A stretch of 64,000 nt of DNA from Candidatus Coatesiibacteriota bacterium (GTDB lineage: Bacteria > JAFGND01), in assembly GCA_016927185.1 (NCBI GenBank), contig JAFGND010000071.1, positions 62,001-126,000 on the forward strand. The letters run 5' to 3'. Below are positions 1 through 9,140 of the stretch, in pieces. The translations under genes were made by a program, and so were the position numbers. Position 1 is the stretch's first letter; each line of letters starts with the position of its first letter. The notes below the pieces were generated by a model. The model was not told where the DNA came from and did no database searches. It worked only from the letters and a program-made list of their open reading frames with translations.

Positions 1-383
1 GGAAAATCCATTGTATTGAAAGCATCTTCCATTGACTTTAATCCATTATGTCCTCCTGAAGAGCCACTCTTTTTTATACGTATCTCCCCAAAAGGGATTT
101 GAATATCATCAACAATTGTCAAGGTTTCTTCAACCTTGAAATCTATTAAATTCAGCATTTTATCTATTATTTGCCCACTTCTATTCATAAATGTCATAGG
201 TTTTACAAGATAATGTTCAGAATTTACCCATTTTAGCTTTGCGTAATCTCCTTCAGGAATATGTAGTATATCAAGTTTTAACCTATCCATAAGCATTATC
301 AAGCATTGAAATCCAATATTATGTCTGCTATAGACATATTCACTGCCGGGATTACCAAGTCCAAAAACAACCTTTGTAAACAC
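1..383 (-). CDS. pth: Peptidyl-tRNA hydrolase, 3' end beyond the window
   Basis: Cleaves peptidyl-tRNA released from stalled ribosomes and recycles tRNA in the cytoplasm. The first 127 residues are in the window. Visible family motifs, in order, are FGLGNPGSEY with the active-site Asn, RHNIGF with the catalytic His, MTFMNRSG, the Asp-Asp of the IVDDIQIPFG stretch, and SGGHNGLKS with the substrate-binding Asn. The reading frame has no early ATG. The GTG at 381-383, five bases after the rplY stop codon, is the only sensible start, and it has no clear Shine-Dalgarno site of its own, so translation probably depends on rplY. The rplY-pth pairing is common in bacteria. Family identity is close to certain; the C-terminal third cannot be seen. 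Confidence 0.95.
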   Translation of the reverse strand, partial: MFTKVVFGLGNPGSEYVYSRHNIGFQCLIMLMDRLKLDILHIPEGDYAKLKWVNSEHYLVKPMTFMNRSGQIIDKMLNLIDFKVEETLTIVDDIQIPFGEIRIKKSGSSGGHNGLKSMEDAFNTMDF

Positions 384-388
384 AAATT

Positions 389-1006
389 TTACTTTTTCTC
401 TGCCACCTGTTTGGCAGCTATTGCTGCAGTTGATTTCCTTGTTGCAAGAACAGTCGCTACTGTCCTGTTTGGTGCATCAAGAATTGTTATCTTATCGAAA
501 CTTAGATCCTTCACATGTATACTTTGTGCTATATTGAGATCTGTTACATCTACATCCAGATATTGAGGAATGTCTTCTGGCAAACAATTAATATCAAGAT
601 GTCTCATTATATGTTCCAGTATTCCTCCTTCGTTTCTCACTCCGGCAGGAGTACCGATGCATCTTATTGGAACTTTGTATTCAATTGGTTTTTTCAAGTC
701 GACATTATAAAAATCAATATGAAGTATTTTTTTAGTTACAGGATCTCTCTGAACAGTTTTCAAGATCACTGGTATTTCAGAATCATCTAATGAAAGATAA
801 AATAGCTCTGATGTACGTCTTTTCAGAAACAATTCTGTTTCATGGAGAGGTAAGAAAATACCGATACTTTCTTCACCTGCTTGTAGATGCTCTACCATAG
901 ATGAACCATAAATCACTCCTAAAACAAAGCCCTTTGCCCTCAATTTATGAGCAGCTTCCTTGCCTTTTGAAGTACGTCGCTCTGCTTTCAATACATGATG
1001 TGTCAT
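389..1006 (-). CDS. rplY: 50S ribosomal protein L25 / general stress protein Ctc (long form)
   Basis: Binds 5S rRNA in the large ribosomal subunit. The 205 residues match the long TL5/CTC form: an N-terminal L25 beta-barrel (about 1-95, with KGKEAAHKLRAKGFVLGVIY and a DPVTKKILHIDFY segment) and a C-terminal domain (about 96-190, with VPIRCIGTPAGVRNEGGILE and LDVDVTDLNIAQSIHVKDL). The tail is rich in Ala and Lys. The ATG at 1006 has a strong GGAGGT Shine-Dalgarno site. The gene lies between tRNA-Gln and pth. In Bacillus the corresponding neighbourhood is spoVG-glmU-prs-ctc-pth; glmU and prs are missing here. Confidence 0.96.
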   Translation of the reverse strand: MTHHVLKAERRTSKGKEAAHKLRAKGFVLGVIYGSSMVEHLQAGEESIGIFLPLHETELFLKRRTSELFYLSLDDSEIPVILKTVQRDPVTKKILHIDFYNVDLKKPIEYKVPIRCIGTPAGVRNEGGILEHIMRHLDINCLPEDIPQYLDVDVTDLNIAQSIHVKDLSFDKITILDAPNRTVATVLATRKSTAAIAAKQVAEKK

Positions 1007-1052
1007 GCATACCTCCTATCAGGTTATGTAAATAAAAACCTGCTTGTCTTTG

Positions 1053-1124
1053 CTGGGGTGGGAGGATTCGAACCCCCGAATGCAAGGACCAAAACCTTGT
1101 GTCTTACCGCTTGACGACACCCCA
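1053..1124 (-). tRNA. tRNA-Gln (anticodon UUG)
   Basis: A full cloverleaf reads on the minus strand: a 7-bp acceptor stem (TGGGGTG with CACCCCA), a D arm closed by GTC/GAC, an anticodon stem CAAGG/CCTTG around the loop TTTTGGT (anticodon TTG), and a T arm with the loop TTCGAAT closed by GGGGG/CCTCC with one G-U pair. The discriminator is G and the CCA end is not encoded (the bases that follow are CAA). The first acceptor pair is U1-A72, the bacterial identity element used by GatCAB and GlnRS. This matters because an archaeal-type gatD lies in the same gene run. The tRNA sits in a short gap between spoVG and rplY. Confidence 0.97.
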
Positions 1125-1132
1125 GTTTTGTG

Positions 1133-1423
1133 TTACATATCAGTCGTTTTCTCTGAAGGTGTTACTTCATTTGCTATCTTGTCTTGATAAGCATCAATAA
1201 CAGCCTTCTCCATCTTTTGTCTCATTTCATTGTTAATCGGATGAGCAATATCTTGATAAACACCTGTAGGTCGTTTCCTACTAGGCATTCTTAGATATAA
1301 TCCTTTCTGCCCTTCCATTAAACGCATACTCTTAATAACGAAGGCGTTATCAAAGGTTATGGCAACATAAGCTTTGATTCTCTGGTTTGCCAGTGGTGTG
1401 ATTTTAATTTCTGTGATTTCCAT
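1133..1423 (-). CDS. spoVG: SpoVG family regulatory RNA/DNA-binding protein
   Basis: A small nucleic-acid-binding regulator, known in Bacillus for septation and sporulation and in other bacteria as a global RNA/DNA-binding protein. All 96 residues fit the family: an N-terminal MEITEIKITPLANQRIKAYV strand region, the characteristic FDNAFVIKSMRLMEG, then LYLRMPSRKRPTGVYQDIAHP and a C-terminal helix. Its role in this non-sporulating-looking genome is unknown. The ATG has only a weak Shine-Dalgarno site. It follows ispE by 16 bases, an order also seen in Firmicutes, and the tRNA-Gln gene begins just after its stop codon. Confidence 0.95.
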   Translation of the reverse strand: MEITEIKITPLANQRIKAYVAITFDNAFVIKSMRLMEGQKGLYLRMPSRKRPTGVYQDIAHPINNEMRQKMEKAVIDAYQDKIANEVTPSEKTTDM

Positions 1424-1439
1424 AATTTTTGAGGTTACG

Positions 1440-2303
1440 CTAAGGCCGGTAAAACTGGGTTATTCTTACCCACCAACCTTTCTGTATGGCTTCTTTTTCT
1501 GCTCTCACCGCTTCAGTCAGAGATGAAAATAGTCCAAAAACAGCGGTTCCCGTACCGGTCAATTGCGATATCCCTGCACCTCCCTTTCGTAAAAAGCCTG
1601 TCATTTCTGCAACTACAGGGCATTCTGTAGTCAATATTTCCTCAAACCGGTTAAAACCCCAAGCCGTTTCATACGGCACTCCTTTCTTAAGGAGCAAAGT
1701 AGTGGCATTGCTTAATAATGCTTCTTTTTTTGTCAATTTATTATTGATTTTTTTATATAATTCAGGAGTAGAACTGACTATCCCGCAAGGGAATAGAAGA
1801 ACTACCCATGGGTAATTCTTCATTGAAATATCAGTTACAATTTCTCCTCTTCCTTCTATCAAAACCGTCCCTGTTTTAGTCAGGAAAAGAGGACCGTCTG
1901 AACCAACTTCCAAGAGGATTTCTTTAAGCAGCTTTTTATCAAGCTTTAGCTTGAGATGCTTGTTCAATGCAACTAAAGTAAAAGCAGCATCAGAAGTTCC
2001 CCCTCCAAAACCTGCTTTTGAAGGTATCTCTTTGTTAATAAAAACTTTAATTCCTTTCTTAAGCAAATTTCTTTCTCTCAATATGATAAGCAGTTTATGA
2101 ACTAGATTGTCATTTCCTTCAGGAATATCGCTATCAGAGCAAAATACTTCTATTTCTTTTCCGTTGATTTCTGCATGGATCAAGTCTGAAAGATTTATTA
2201 GAGAGGCAACACTGAGTATATCATGGTAATCATCATCTCTTTTTCCAAGAACATCAAGAAAAAGGTTTATTTTTGCATATGCCCTGAAAAAAATCTTATT
2301 CAT
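1440..2303 (-). CDS. ispE: 4-diphosphocytidyl-2-C-methyl-D-erythritol kinase
   Basis: Phosphorylates CDP-methylerythritol in the MEP isoprenoid pathway, cytoplasmic. It is a GHMP kinase of 287 residues, the usual length. Motif 1 is AKINLFLDVLGKRDDDYHD near the N terminus. The ATP-binding glycine-rich loop is PSKAGFGGGTSDAA at about residues 93-106. The C-terminal GHMP motif is LTGTGTAVFGLF. The ATG overlaps the stop codon of the upstream permease gene (ATGA), so the two are translationally coupled. A second MEP enzyme, ispF, is at 44962. Confidence 0.96.
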   Translation of the reverse strand: MNKIFFRAYAKINLFLDVLGKRDDDYHDILSVASLINLSDLIHAEINGKEIEVFCSDSDIPEGNDNLVHKLLIILRERNLLKKGIKVFINKEIPSKAGFGGGTSDAAFTLVALNKHLKLKLDKKLLKEILLEVGSDGPLFLTKTGTVLIEGRGEIVTDISMKNYPWVVLLFPCGIVSSTPELYKKINNKLTKKEALLSNATTLLLKKGVPYETAWGFNRFEEILTTECPVVAEMTGFLRKGGAGISQLTGTGTAVFGLFSSLTEAVRAEKEAIQKGWWVRITQFYRP

Positions 2304-3541
2304 CTTCTGTTATAAATTACATCTAAAGGTTCAAAATACTTTAATCTGGCAGATGGTATTAAGGTTACCAGAGTAGAAAGGATGAAAGCTCCAGATATTA
2401 TCAATACTATGTCAATTATCTCGAAATGCACTGGTACTGTTTGGAATGGGAAGAGCTTTCCATGAATAGGAAGAGGATAAGTACTCAAGAAATATATACT
2501 TATTAAGCCCATTATTGATCCAAGAATTATACCAATCATTCCTATAAAAATACCTAGAAGAATGAATATCAATCTTATTTCCTTAACAGGTAAACCAAAT
2601 GTAACAAGCATTGCTATACCAATTTTCTTTTCAGTAATAAAAAGCAATACCGTTGATATTATATTGAAAGCGGCAATTATAATTATTAATCCAAGAATCA
2701 TGAACGTTACTATTTTTTCATATTTAAGTGACGAAAAGAGATGCTTGTTATCTTCTATCCAGTTATGTATCTCTATTTTATCATCTTTTATCAGTGACTT
2801 GAATTCACTGGAAATAGCTGGGGCTTTATATACATCATGTAAATCAATTTCAATATCTGTGATAGTACTGATATCTTCTGAAAGCCAGTATCTTATTCCA
2901 TCCAGATTAGTGAAAGCAGATGCATTATCATAAGATGGAAGACCGCTTTTAAGAGTTGCAACAAGTATGAAATCAACCTGCTTGGGAAACAAGTTGTCGT
3001 TACCCGGGACAAGTTCTGAGATGTTTGAGATACTGATCTTTTGCCCTATTACTGCATGAAGCCTGTCAGCAAGAAAAGTCCCAAGAACCAATGGGTAATA
3101 AACTTCATTTCCTATTTCTATAGGATTCAAGTCTATCTCTCCAGTCTCAACAAAATTGCTATAACGATTCATTATCTCTTTTTCGTCATAGCCTACAACA
3201 AGAGCTCCTGAAGCAAACTTTCCTGATGATAACAAAGCTTTTGATGCGTATGACTTTCTTATTTTCTTTATATTATTGTTTTTTTCTATCCTCGAAATAA
3301 CTTTATCAGGATTTTTTATAGGTTTATGTTTTGAGTATTGAATTCTTATTGATGGAGTTGTCATCAGCAATCTATTTCTCAAATCCTTTTGGAGACCATT
3401 CAGTACCGAAATGACATTAATTAATGCAAAAACTCCGAAAACAATGCCTAATATGGCAATTATTGAAGTCAAAGATGTGAATTTTATCCTCTTTTTTGAA
3501 AATAAATACCTGAATGCAACGAAAAAAGGCAGTTTATGCAT
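2300..3541 (-). CDS. LolC/LolE-type lipoprotein-releasing ABC permease
   Basis: Inner-membrane subunit of a LolCDE-like transporter that extracts outer-membrane lipoproteins for transfer to LolA. The 413 residues have the FtsX/MacB layout: one N-terminal membrane helix (about 25-50, after FVAFRYLFSKKRIKFTSLTS), a long periplasmic domain (about 50-270), then three C-terminal helices ending in the family-like SARLKYFEPLDVIYNRR tail. The ATPase subunit LolD is not in the window, and a single LolC/E-like gene may form a homodimer. The start overlaps the stop of the preceding 1380-residue ORF (TAATG), and its own end overlaps ispE, so this is one operon. Whether it is LolC or LolE cannot be decided. 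Confidence 0.85.
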   Translation of the reverse strand: MHKLPFFVAFRYLFSKKRIKFTSLTSIIAILGIVFGVFALINVISVLNGLQKDLRNRLLMTTPSIRIQYSKHKPIKNPDKVISRIEKNNNIKKIRKSYASKALLSSGKFASGALVVGYDEKEIMNRYSNFVETGEIDLNPIEIGNEVYYPLVLGTFLADRLHAVIGQKISISNISELVPGNDNLFPKQVDFILVATLKSGLPSYDNASAFTNLDGIRYWLSEDISTITDIEIDLHDVYKAPAISSEFKSLIKDDKIEIHNWIEDNKHLFSSLKYEKIVTFMILGLIIIIAAFNIISTVLLFITEKKIGIAMLVTFGLPVKEIRLIFILLGIFIGMIGIILGSIMGLISIYFLSTYPLPIHGKLFPFQTVPVHFEIIDIVLIISGAFILSTLVTLIPSARLKYFEPLDVIYNRR

Positions 3542-6500
3542 TAAAGTGATTGTAAACGGGCATGAAGCTGTTTAGGATTACTCACTCCACTTGCAAGAAT
3601 ATTTGGCAATTCAGGATGGTGAGATTTTTGTCTTACAAGAAGCAAGATATTATAGTCATTCTGTAATAATTGCATCACATCTTCATTATCCTCTATAAGA
3701 GCGAGCAGCTTAATTTTATCAGGATCTAGAGTGAATTCCATGAGTACTGACAAGAGATTGATATCTTCCTTTTGCTTTTCTGCCATCTCTGCTTGAATCT
3801 TGTCTGCAATTTCCTGGGAAACCAGACCTCTAGAGATTGCTATCTGAGACAATCTCTCGGATAGATTCCCGCAATGGGAATACAAATCCTGATATTCTGC
3901 TATACCGATTATCTTGTTTGTTTCCTGAATAATGTCATCTGGAATTGGAATTAACTTCTTTAATTCTCTTGAAACAATATGGTAAAGGATGAATAAAATC
4001 ATGTTGGAATAGTAATGAGGTTTAGGAATGGTTTTTATGGTACTCATAAAAAAGCTTATTGTAGCCTGTTCTGGAACCAGATTAAGCAATTCAAGTGTAT
4101 CAGCAACTCTTGACTGGATTGCAGATTCTTCAAGTTTCTCTATAAGCATTTTATAAACTGATGTTTCAAACTGCTTTAGTCTCTGGGTTGGAGGTATTCT
4201 TAATAGATCTGTCCTAATATGAGGTAATTCTTTCACAAGTTTTCTCAGGAAGATGACTTTAGCTGGCACTTTTATACTTAACTCATCTTCTGTTTGTGGC
4301 AAGAGATAATTCTCTCCATAAGCAAGAATTTTTATCATTAATCCAAAAACATGTTCAATTTGAAGCCCAAGGGAAAGCAATTCGAAGAAGCATATGCCAA
4401 AAGGACCTAAATTTTGTTGAGTCCACTTCTGGAACCACTGGCTTATCAGAAGCCTTTTTCTAGGCAGGTTTTCAAAATATTCTGATTTATTCTTCTGGCT
4501 GCCAAAAAGCTTTATTCCATCCTTGCTTGCCCATGCCTCATCTATAATAGATTTATACCATGCTTCTGACTTCATCCAGTTGAATTTTTCAGGTATATCA
4601 CCTTTTGATAGAGACGAATAAAAGAGAATGACATCCTCAATATCATTGAATTTCTTTGACCATTCTCTATAATTTTCTTTTAAAGTAAAATTGTCAGCCA
4701 GATTCCTTATATAACTCTCATTACTAACCTCATGAACAACAGTATGAATGAATTCTGAAATAGCATTATTTGCATTTTCACCAATCATGATATTACCCAG
4801 GGCTTTCTTTATGCTTCCTTTAAGAGCTAACTCAAGATCATAGAAATGCTGTTCTTCAGTTGTTATATGATTGAGCTTTGTTGTGAATATCCTGAAAATA
4901 TTATCTGTTTCATAATTTTCTTCAATTATTGTGTGAAAGGCATCAACAAAAGTATTATGTAATTTGGAAAGCTGCTGTGCTTGCCATTTAGCCAATCTAT
5001 TTGTATTCATCTGTTTTATTTCGGGAGCAAATCTTGGGAACCAGGATGATGATATATCCATCATTCCATACTGTCTTTCCATTTGTTCAATTATAAGATT
5101 CAATGAATTGATTATCTTCTCATGATCTCCATCAAGCAAAACAACTGTGTGAGGCAATAGTTGATTCATAAAGATAAGTCCACGTTTCTCAAACAACACA
5201 GGTTTACTTCCAAATGCCACATTCATATCTTCCTGAGTTATAGTATCCAATGGCATTACCTTATCCAGATAATACATCAGGGTATTTTCACCTTCATCCT
5301 GGAAAAGATCATGAACAGATTGATACTTGCTAAGGATGAAAACCAATTTATTTATACCATCCCTTAGAAATCTCTCTATAATTTCAGTTATATTCTTATC
5401 TTCGCTCTTCCCCTGAGATACTACCATTCTCGTGCTTCCAATACGCTGTTGAGGCATCATCATTTCAAGTTTGGAGAATTTCAGTGCAATTGCTTTAAGC
5501 ATTTTAATGAATTCTTCTACTTGAGATTCTCTTACTCCCATCCTTGATGTTATTTGAGTTATCAATCTTGGAACACTGCTCATTCGTTTGCCAACAGTCT
5601 CTATCTGAAAGACCATCTTTCTTTCCAGTCTGCTGAAAATCAGACTTTCATCTCCATTCTTATTATAAATATCAACGGCCCATTGAAGACTTCTTTTCAG
5701 TTCATCCTGTTCTTTTCCAAAATGCTGAAATAACACTGGAACGATTTTATTAATGAATCTTGGTGTGAAACGTCTATTTTCAAGCAATTTCAAAGTATCT
5801 ATCAATAATATTAATCTTGATTCGAGATGAGGACCTACAAGAATTCTAAGTAATCTTGATAGATCTTCCTGGATGAAGGTAAACCTGTTTTCAATCGGAA
5901 CCAACGTAATTATTTTTATACTATATATAAGGCTTGTCTTTAAATCATCTGCATCTGATACTCCAAAGAAGATGCTTTGCAGTATTATATAAATCTCTAC
6001 CAGGTATCTCCTTTCAACAAGCTGATAATTATCCAGGTACTGGTTCAGGTTAGTCAGAGATTGCACTGGTTCAGCTGATGTTAAAACTGATTTTACCAGT
6101 CTTTCAATTCCCTTATGCTTAAGAAAACTTATACAGTCATTATAGACAATTTTATCGAATATCTTGATTAATATCTCAAAAGTCTTTATCTTGGGAGGAA
6201 TATTAGTTTCAGCAGTAAAATCCCTGAGGGTAGAATAAACCTGCTCAAGGTCAAACAGGATTTTTATATGCAGATGACCATTTCTGTTATTCTCAAGAAG
6301 TATCTTGTAAATCTGTGCAAGATACTTGTTTATGTCCTGAATATCCTCGAAATAATGAATCAAATGAAGGAAAATTTCTATTCCTTCTTCTTCAAGAACA
6401 TCCTCAAGTTTGAATACTTCTGTCAGTGTGTTCCAGAAAGTCAATGATTGAAATTGAATAAGAGCTGCTTCAACTTCCTTTGGCATTTTGCTTAAAACAA

Positions 6501-7683
6501 GTTCACATTGAGGGGCATCAAGGAAAGCAACATTTTCACCAATCTCATTTATAAGGTTCTGGACTATTAGTGCTTCTGTTTCTCTCTTGTTAAGATAATT
6601 AAGAATCTTGTTTAAAACAGGAATGGATTTTTGAATATTAGGTATATTAGATAAGTAATTTGTAATATAAACAAAGTAAATAGGTTCGAATAAATCTATC
6701 TTTGAAAGTAACAGTTTTATGAAACTGCTTGCTTCCCTTAAGGTATCCTCAGTAGCTCCTATCAAATCAAGATTATTGATAAGATCAAATGTAATCTTAT
6801 TGAGAATCCTTTTTTGATTAGGAGAAAGAGTATTCTGGATGAGATTAGTTATTTTTCTATAGTGTTCAGCGTAAATTGAAAGAATGGAAGCAAATTTTGG
6901 TCTTTGCTTTTTTGATTCAAGGTAGTCAAAATAGTTGAGAAGATACTTCTTGTTTATCTGTACAACAGTTACAAGAAGATGATACAATGGAGATGCTTGT
7001 TCCATAAATTTAGTATTGTAAACTCCCTGTGAATCATCATAAAATCCTATGAAATTGCCTTCAACTAATCCAATAAATGTAGAGACATCCTTGTAATTTC
7101 TTTTTGTTTCATCTTGCAAGAGTATGAAAGACCTATGGAGAAGAGTTAACTCATAGGTTATTTCCAAGTCAAAATGATCTGCCAAATGTCCAATTACAAC
7201 TGCTAAATCCAAGAATAATATTCTTTCTTTTTCTTTTTGTAACTTGGCATACTTAAGTAACTGGATCAAATAACCAGAACCTCTTCTAAAAGCTAAAATT
7301 GCTAACTCAGGTAAATAATCACTCTGGAATTTAGTAGCAGTTTCTTTTTCTAAGATTATTGGAAAATCTTTTAAAAGACTAAGTATCTGATCTTGTTCAG
7401 CAGATGATTTTACTTGTATGAAGCCAGATTTTATCAAACTTGCTATTTTCTGACTATATAATACATAAGGAAGCTTTTGAAAAGTGCTTGCTTGTTTATA
7501 TTCACCAACAAAATCCTCTGGAATATCCAGCAGCATTTCTTTTCGTTCTGCTGATAAGTAGTTCTTGAATTCCTCTTCCCAATCTTGTTTCTTTGATACA
7601 AACCAGTTGTGAAGATTGAGAACAACTTTATTGACCTGGCTCTGTGAGCCTGACTGACTTAATTTAAAAGGATTAAAGTCCAT
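3541..7683 (-). CDS. Very large helical protein of unknown function (1380 residues)
   Basis: I do not recognise this protein. It has no signal peptide, membrane helix, Walker motif, cysteine cluster or obvious catalytic signature. The whole length reads as amphipathic helices rich in Leu, Ile, Lys and Glu, with segments that resemble alpha-solenoid packing. It also contains scattered aromatic-rich stretches, for example KFNWMKSEAWYKSIIDEAW at about two-thirds of the length. It is probably cytoplasmic. It starts three bases after the gatD stop codon with no good ribosome-binding site, and its stop overlaps the LolC/E permease start, so it is translated from a gatD-led operon. Base composition looks like that of its neighbours. 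A scaffold or helical-repeat protein is my guess only. Confidence 0.9.
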   Translation of the reverse strand: MDFNPFKLSQSGSQSQVNKVVLNLHNWFVSKKQDWEEEFKNYLSAERKEMLLDIPEDFVGEYKQASTFQKLPYVLYSQKIASLIKSGFIQVKSSAEQDQILSLLKDFPIILEKETATKFQSDYLPELAILAFRRGSGYLIQLLKYAKLQKEKERILFLDLAVVIGHLADHFDLEITYELTLLHRSFILLQDETKRNYKDVSTFIGLVEGNFIGFYDDSQGVYNTKFMEQASPLYHLLVTVVQINKKYLLNYFDYLESKKQRPKFASILSIYAEHYRKITNLIQNTLSPNQKRILNKITFDLINNLDLIGATEDTLREASSFIKLLLSKIDLFEPIYFVYITNYLSNIPNIQKSIPVLNKILNYLNKRETEALIVQNLINEIGENVAFLDAPQCELVLSKMPKEVEAALIQFQSLTFWNTLTEVFKLEDVLEEEGIEIFLHLIHYFEDIQDINKYLAQIYKILLENNRNGHLHIKILFDLEQVYSTLRDFTAETNIPPKIKTFEILIKIFDKIVYNDCISFLKHKGIERLVKSVLTSAEPVQSLTNLNQYLDNYQLVERRYLVEIYIILQSIFFGVSDADDLKTSLIYSIKIITLVPIENRFTFIQEDLSRLLRILVGPHLESRLILLIDTLKLLENRRFTPRFINKIVPVLFQHFGKEQDELKRSLQWAVDIYNKNGDESLIFSRLERKMVFQIETVGKRMSSVPRLITQITSRMGVRESQVEEFIKMLKAIALKFSKLEMMMPQQRIGSTRMVVSQGKSEDKNITEIIERFLRDGINKLVFILSKYQSVHDLFQDEGENTLMYYLDKVMPLDTITQEDMNVAFGSKPVLFEKRGLIFMNQLLPHTVVLLDGDHEKIINSLNLIIEQMERQYGMMDISSSWFPRFAPEIKQMNTNRLAKWQAQQLSKLHNTFVDAFHTIIEENYETDNIFRIFTTKLNHITTEEQHFYDLELALKGSIKKALGNIMIGENANNAISEFIHTVVHEVSNESYIRNLADNFTLKENYREWSKKFNDIEDVILFYSSLSKGDIPEKFNWMKSEAWYKSIIDEAWASKDGIKLFGSQKNKSEYFENLPRKRLLISQWFQKWTQQNLGPFGICFFELLSLGLQIEHVFGLMIKILAYGENYLLPQTEDELSIKVPAKVIFLRKLVKELPHIRTDLLRIPPTQRLKQFETSVYKMLIEKLEESAIQSRVADTLELLNLVPEQATISFFMSTIKTIPKPHYYSNMILFILYHIVSRELKKLIPIPDDIIQETNKIIGIAEYQDLYSHCGNLSERLSQIAISRGLVSQEIADKIQAEMAEKQKEDINLLSVLMEFTLDPDKIKLLALIEDNEDVMQLLQNDYNILLLVRQKSHHPELPNILASGVSNPKQLHARLQSL

Positions 7684-7686
7684 ATC

Positions 7687-9075
7687 TTACAAAATGTTAT
7701 GGTTTAAAAATTTCTCGACTTCTGGCAAGCCACCCTGAAGAATTATATAACCATTTAATTGTTCCCTTGGGGTAATTTCTCCTGAAATAGAGCTTAACAT
7801 GAGTTCCTTTACTTCTTCTGGATTGCTTTTATAACCTAGTGCCCATCCAAGTTTTATATATGCAACTTCTGGCAGCATATTTTCAAGTGGTACTATTCCA
7901 AGATTAAGTAAATCCCTTCCTGTCTCATAGACATACATATGGACATAGCCCCATAATGTCTGAACAGTCATATAAACCTGAATTCCGTTTTCAACAGCCT
8001 TTCTTAAAGGGTTATATAATGGTTTGTTTACGTGACCTAAGCCAGTACCAGCAATTATTATGCCTTTATAGTCGTTATCTATTAAACTATATATAATATC
8101 TGGTTGCATATTTGGATAATAGTAAATTATTGCAACTTTTTCTTCAAAGAAAGGGAGAAGATTGAGATTTGTATCTGTTCTACGTCTTTTGTAATCCTGT
8201 CTGAGATAAATAAATCTGTCATCTTCAACTTTTGCAAGTGGGATATCTCCTATGGTTCTGAAAGTACTTCTATACGAAGAATGCATTTTTCTTACTCTTG
8301 TTCCTCTGTGCAAGAGTCCATAAATATCAGATGTTGGTCCGAACATGCATACCATAACTTCAGCTATATCACAATATGCAGCAGTTTTTGCTGCATGAAT
8401 CAGGTTATAGGCAGCATCACTTGATGGCCTATCTGAAGATCTTTGGCTTCCAACAAGAACAATTGGAACTGGTGAATTCTGTATCATGAAAGATAAAGCT
8501 GCAGCCGTATGATGCATAGTGTCAGTACCATGCCCTATTATAACTCCCTGGACCCCCTTTTTTATTTCATCATCAATAGCTTTAGATAATTCTTTATATT
8601 GCTCGGGTCCCATATTTTCACTGAATACTCCAAAAAGCTTTTTTGTATCCAAATTGCAAATGTCTGCAAGTTCAGGGCAACTTCCATAAAGCTCACCTGG
8701 AGAAAAGGCTGGAATAACAGCTCCTGTTCTGTAATCAAGGCGAGAAGCGATTGTCCCGCCAGTTCCTAATAGAGTCACTTTGGGTTTTTTGGGATCATAG
8801 GGGAATTCCTTTTCAGGAATCTGATAATTTGCTTTTTTATAATCAAACTCCTTGATTTTTGTTATACTATCTGCCTTAATACCCACATTATATCCATTTC
8901 TTAATTTCATTACAATGAATTTATCATCCAGAGTTTCTGCTCTTGGAAGTATTATTCCCCTGAATATTCCTCTTGTACTTGATATTTCTACATCTGACCA
9001 TACTCTCGCATTCATCTGTTTCAAGACAGATTTAGCTATCCCTCTGTATCCCTTGAAATCTTCTTCGTTCAGCAA
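7687..9075 (-). CDS. gatD: Archaeal-type glutamyl-tRNA(Gln) amidotransferase subunit D (asparaginase-like)
   Basis: In archaea GatD hydrolyses glutamine and feeds ammonia to GatE, which converts Glu-tRNA(Gln) to Gln-tRNA(Gln). The 462 residues include the GatD-specific N-terminal barrel (about 30-70: FRGIILPRAETLDDKFIVMK, then LRNGYNVGI), which plain type I asparaginases lack. The asparaginase-like catalytic domain follows, with LLGTGGTIAS (nucleophile region, about 102-111), GHGTDTMHHTAA (second Thr and Asp, about 181-192), and a Lys-rich RKMHSSYRSTF segment. No gatE is in the window. The frame starts with TTG at 9075, supported by a GAGGT Shine-Dalgarno site about seven bases upstream. It could also be a stand-alone asparaginase that kept the GatD domain order. 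Confidence 0.85.
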   Translation of the reverse strand: MLNEEDFKGYRGIAKSVLKQMNARVWSDVEISSTRGIFRGIILPRAETLDDKFIVMKLRNGYNVGIKADSITKIKEFDYKKANYQIPEKEFPYDPKKPKVTLLGTGGTIASRLDYRTGAVIPAFSPGELYGSCPELADICNLDTKKLFGVFSENMGPEQYKELSKAIDDEIKKGVQGVIIGHGTDTMHHTAAALSFMIQNSPVPIVLVGSQRSSDRPSSDAAYNLIHAAKTAAYCDIAEVMVCMFGPTSDIYGLLHRGTRVRKMHSSYRSTFRTIGDIPLAKVEDDRFIYLRQDYKRRRTDTNLNLLPFFEEKVAIIYYYPNMQPDIIYSLIDNDYKGIIIAGTGLGHVNKPLYNPLRKAVENGIQVYMTVQTLWGYVHMYVYETGRDLLNLGIVPLENMLPEVAYIKLGWALGYKSNPEEVKELMLSSISGEITPREQLNGYIILQGGLPEVEKFLNHNIL

Positions 9076-9134
9076 TAAACTACCTCATATTTTTTTATAT
9101 AAACTAAATTCTTTGCCTATAAAAGCACTGGATT

Positions 9135-9140
9135 TGTCAA
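9135..9140 (-). promoter_or_regulatory. -35-like TTGACA box upstream of gatD
   Basis: A perfect TTGACA on the minus strand, 65 bases before the gatD start, in the 175-base gap between gatD and the nucleotidyltransferase gene. A TATAGG follows only 13 bases later, shorter than a normal spacer, so the -10 element is uncertain. It belongs to a recurring set of TTGAC boxes in this window. Confidence 0.35.

Noticed and set aside
306-566. Plus-strand frame antisense to rplY and pth
   Set aside because: It lies opposite two well-identified genes, has no ribosome-binding site and no recognisable composition. The same applies to the other antisense frames, for example 2562-2933, 19843-20196, 33083-33496 and 40261-40665.
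7687-9075. Plain type I L-asparaginase
   Set aside because: The extra N-terminal barrel with RGIILPR...LRNGYNVGI is specific to GatD; an asparaginase reading is kept only as a functional alternative.
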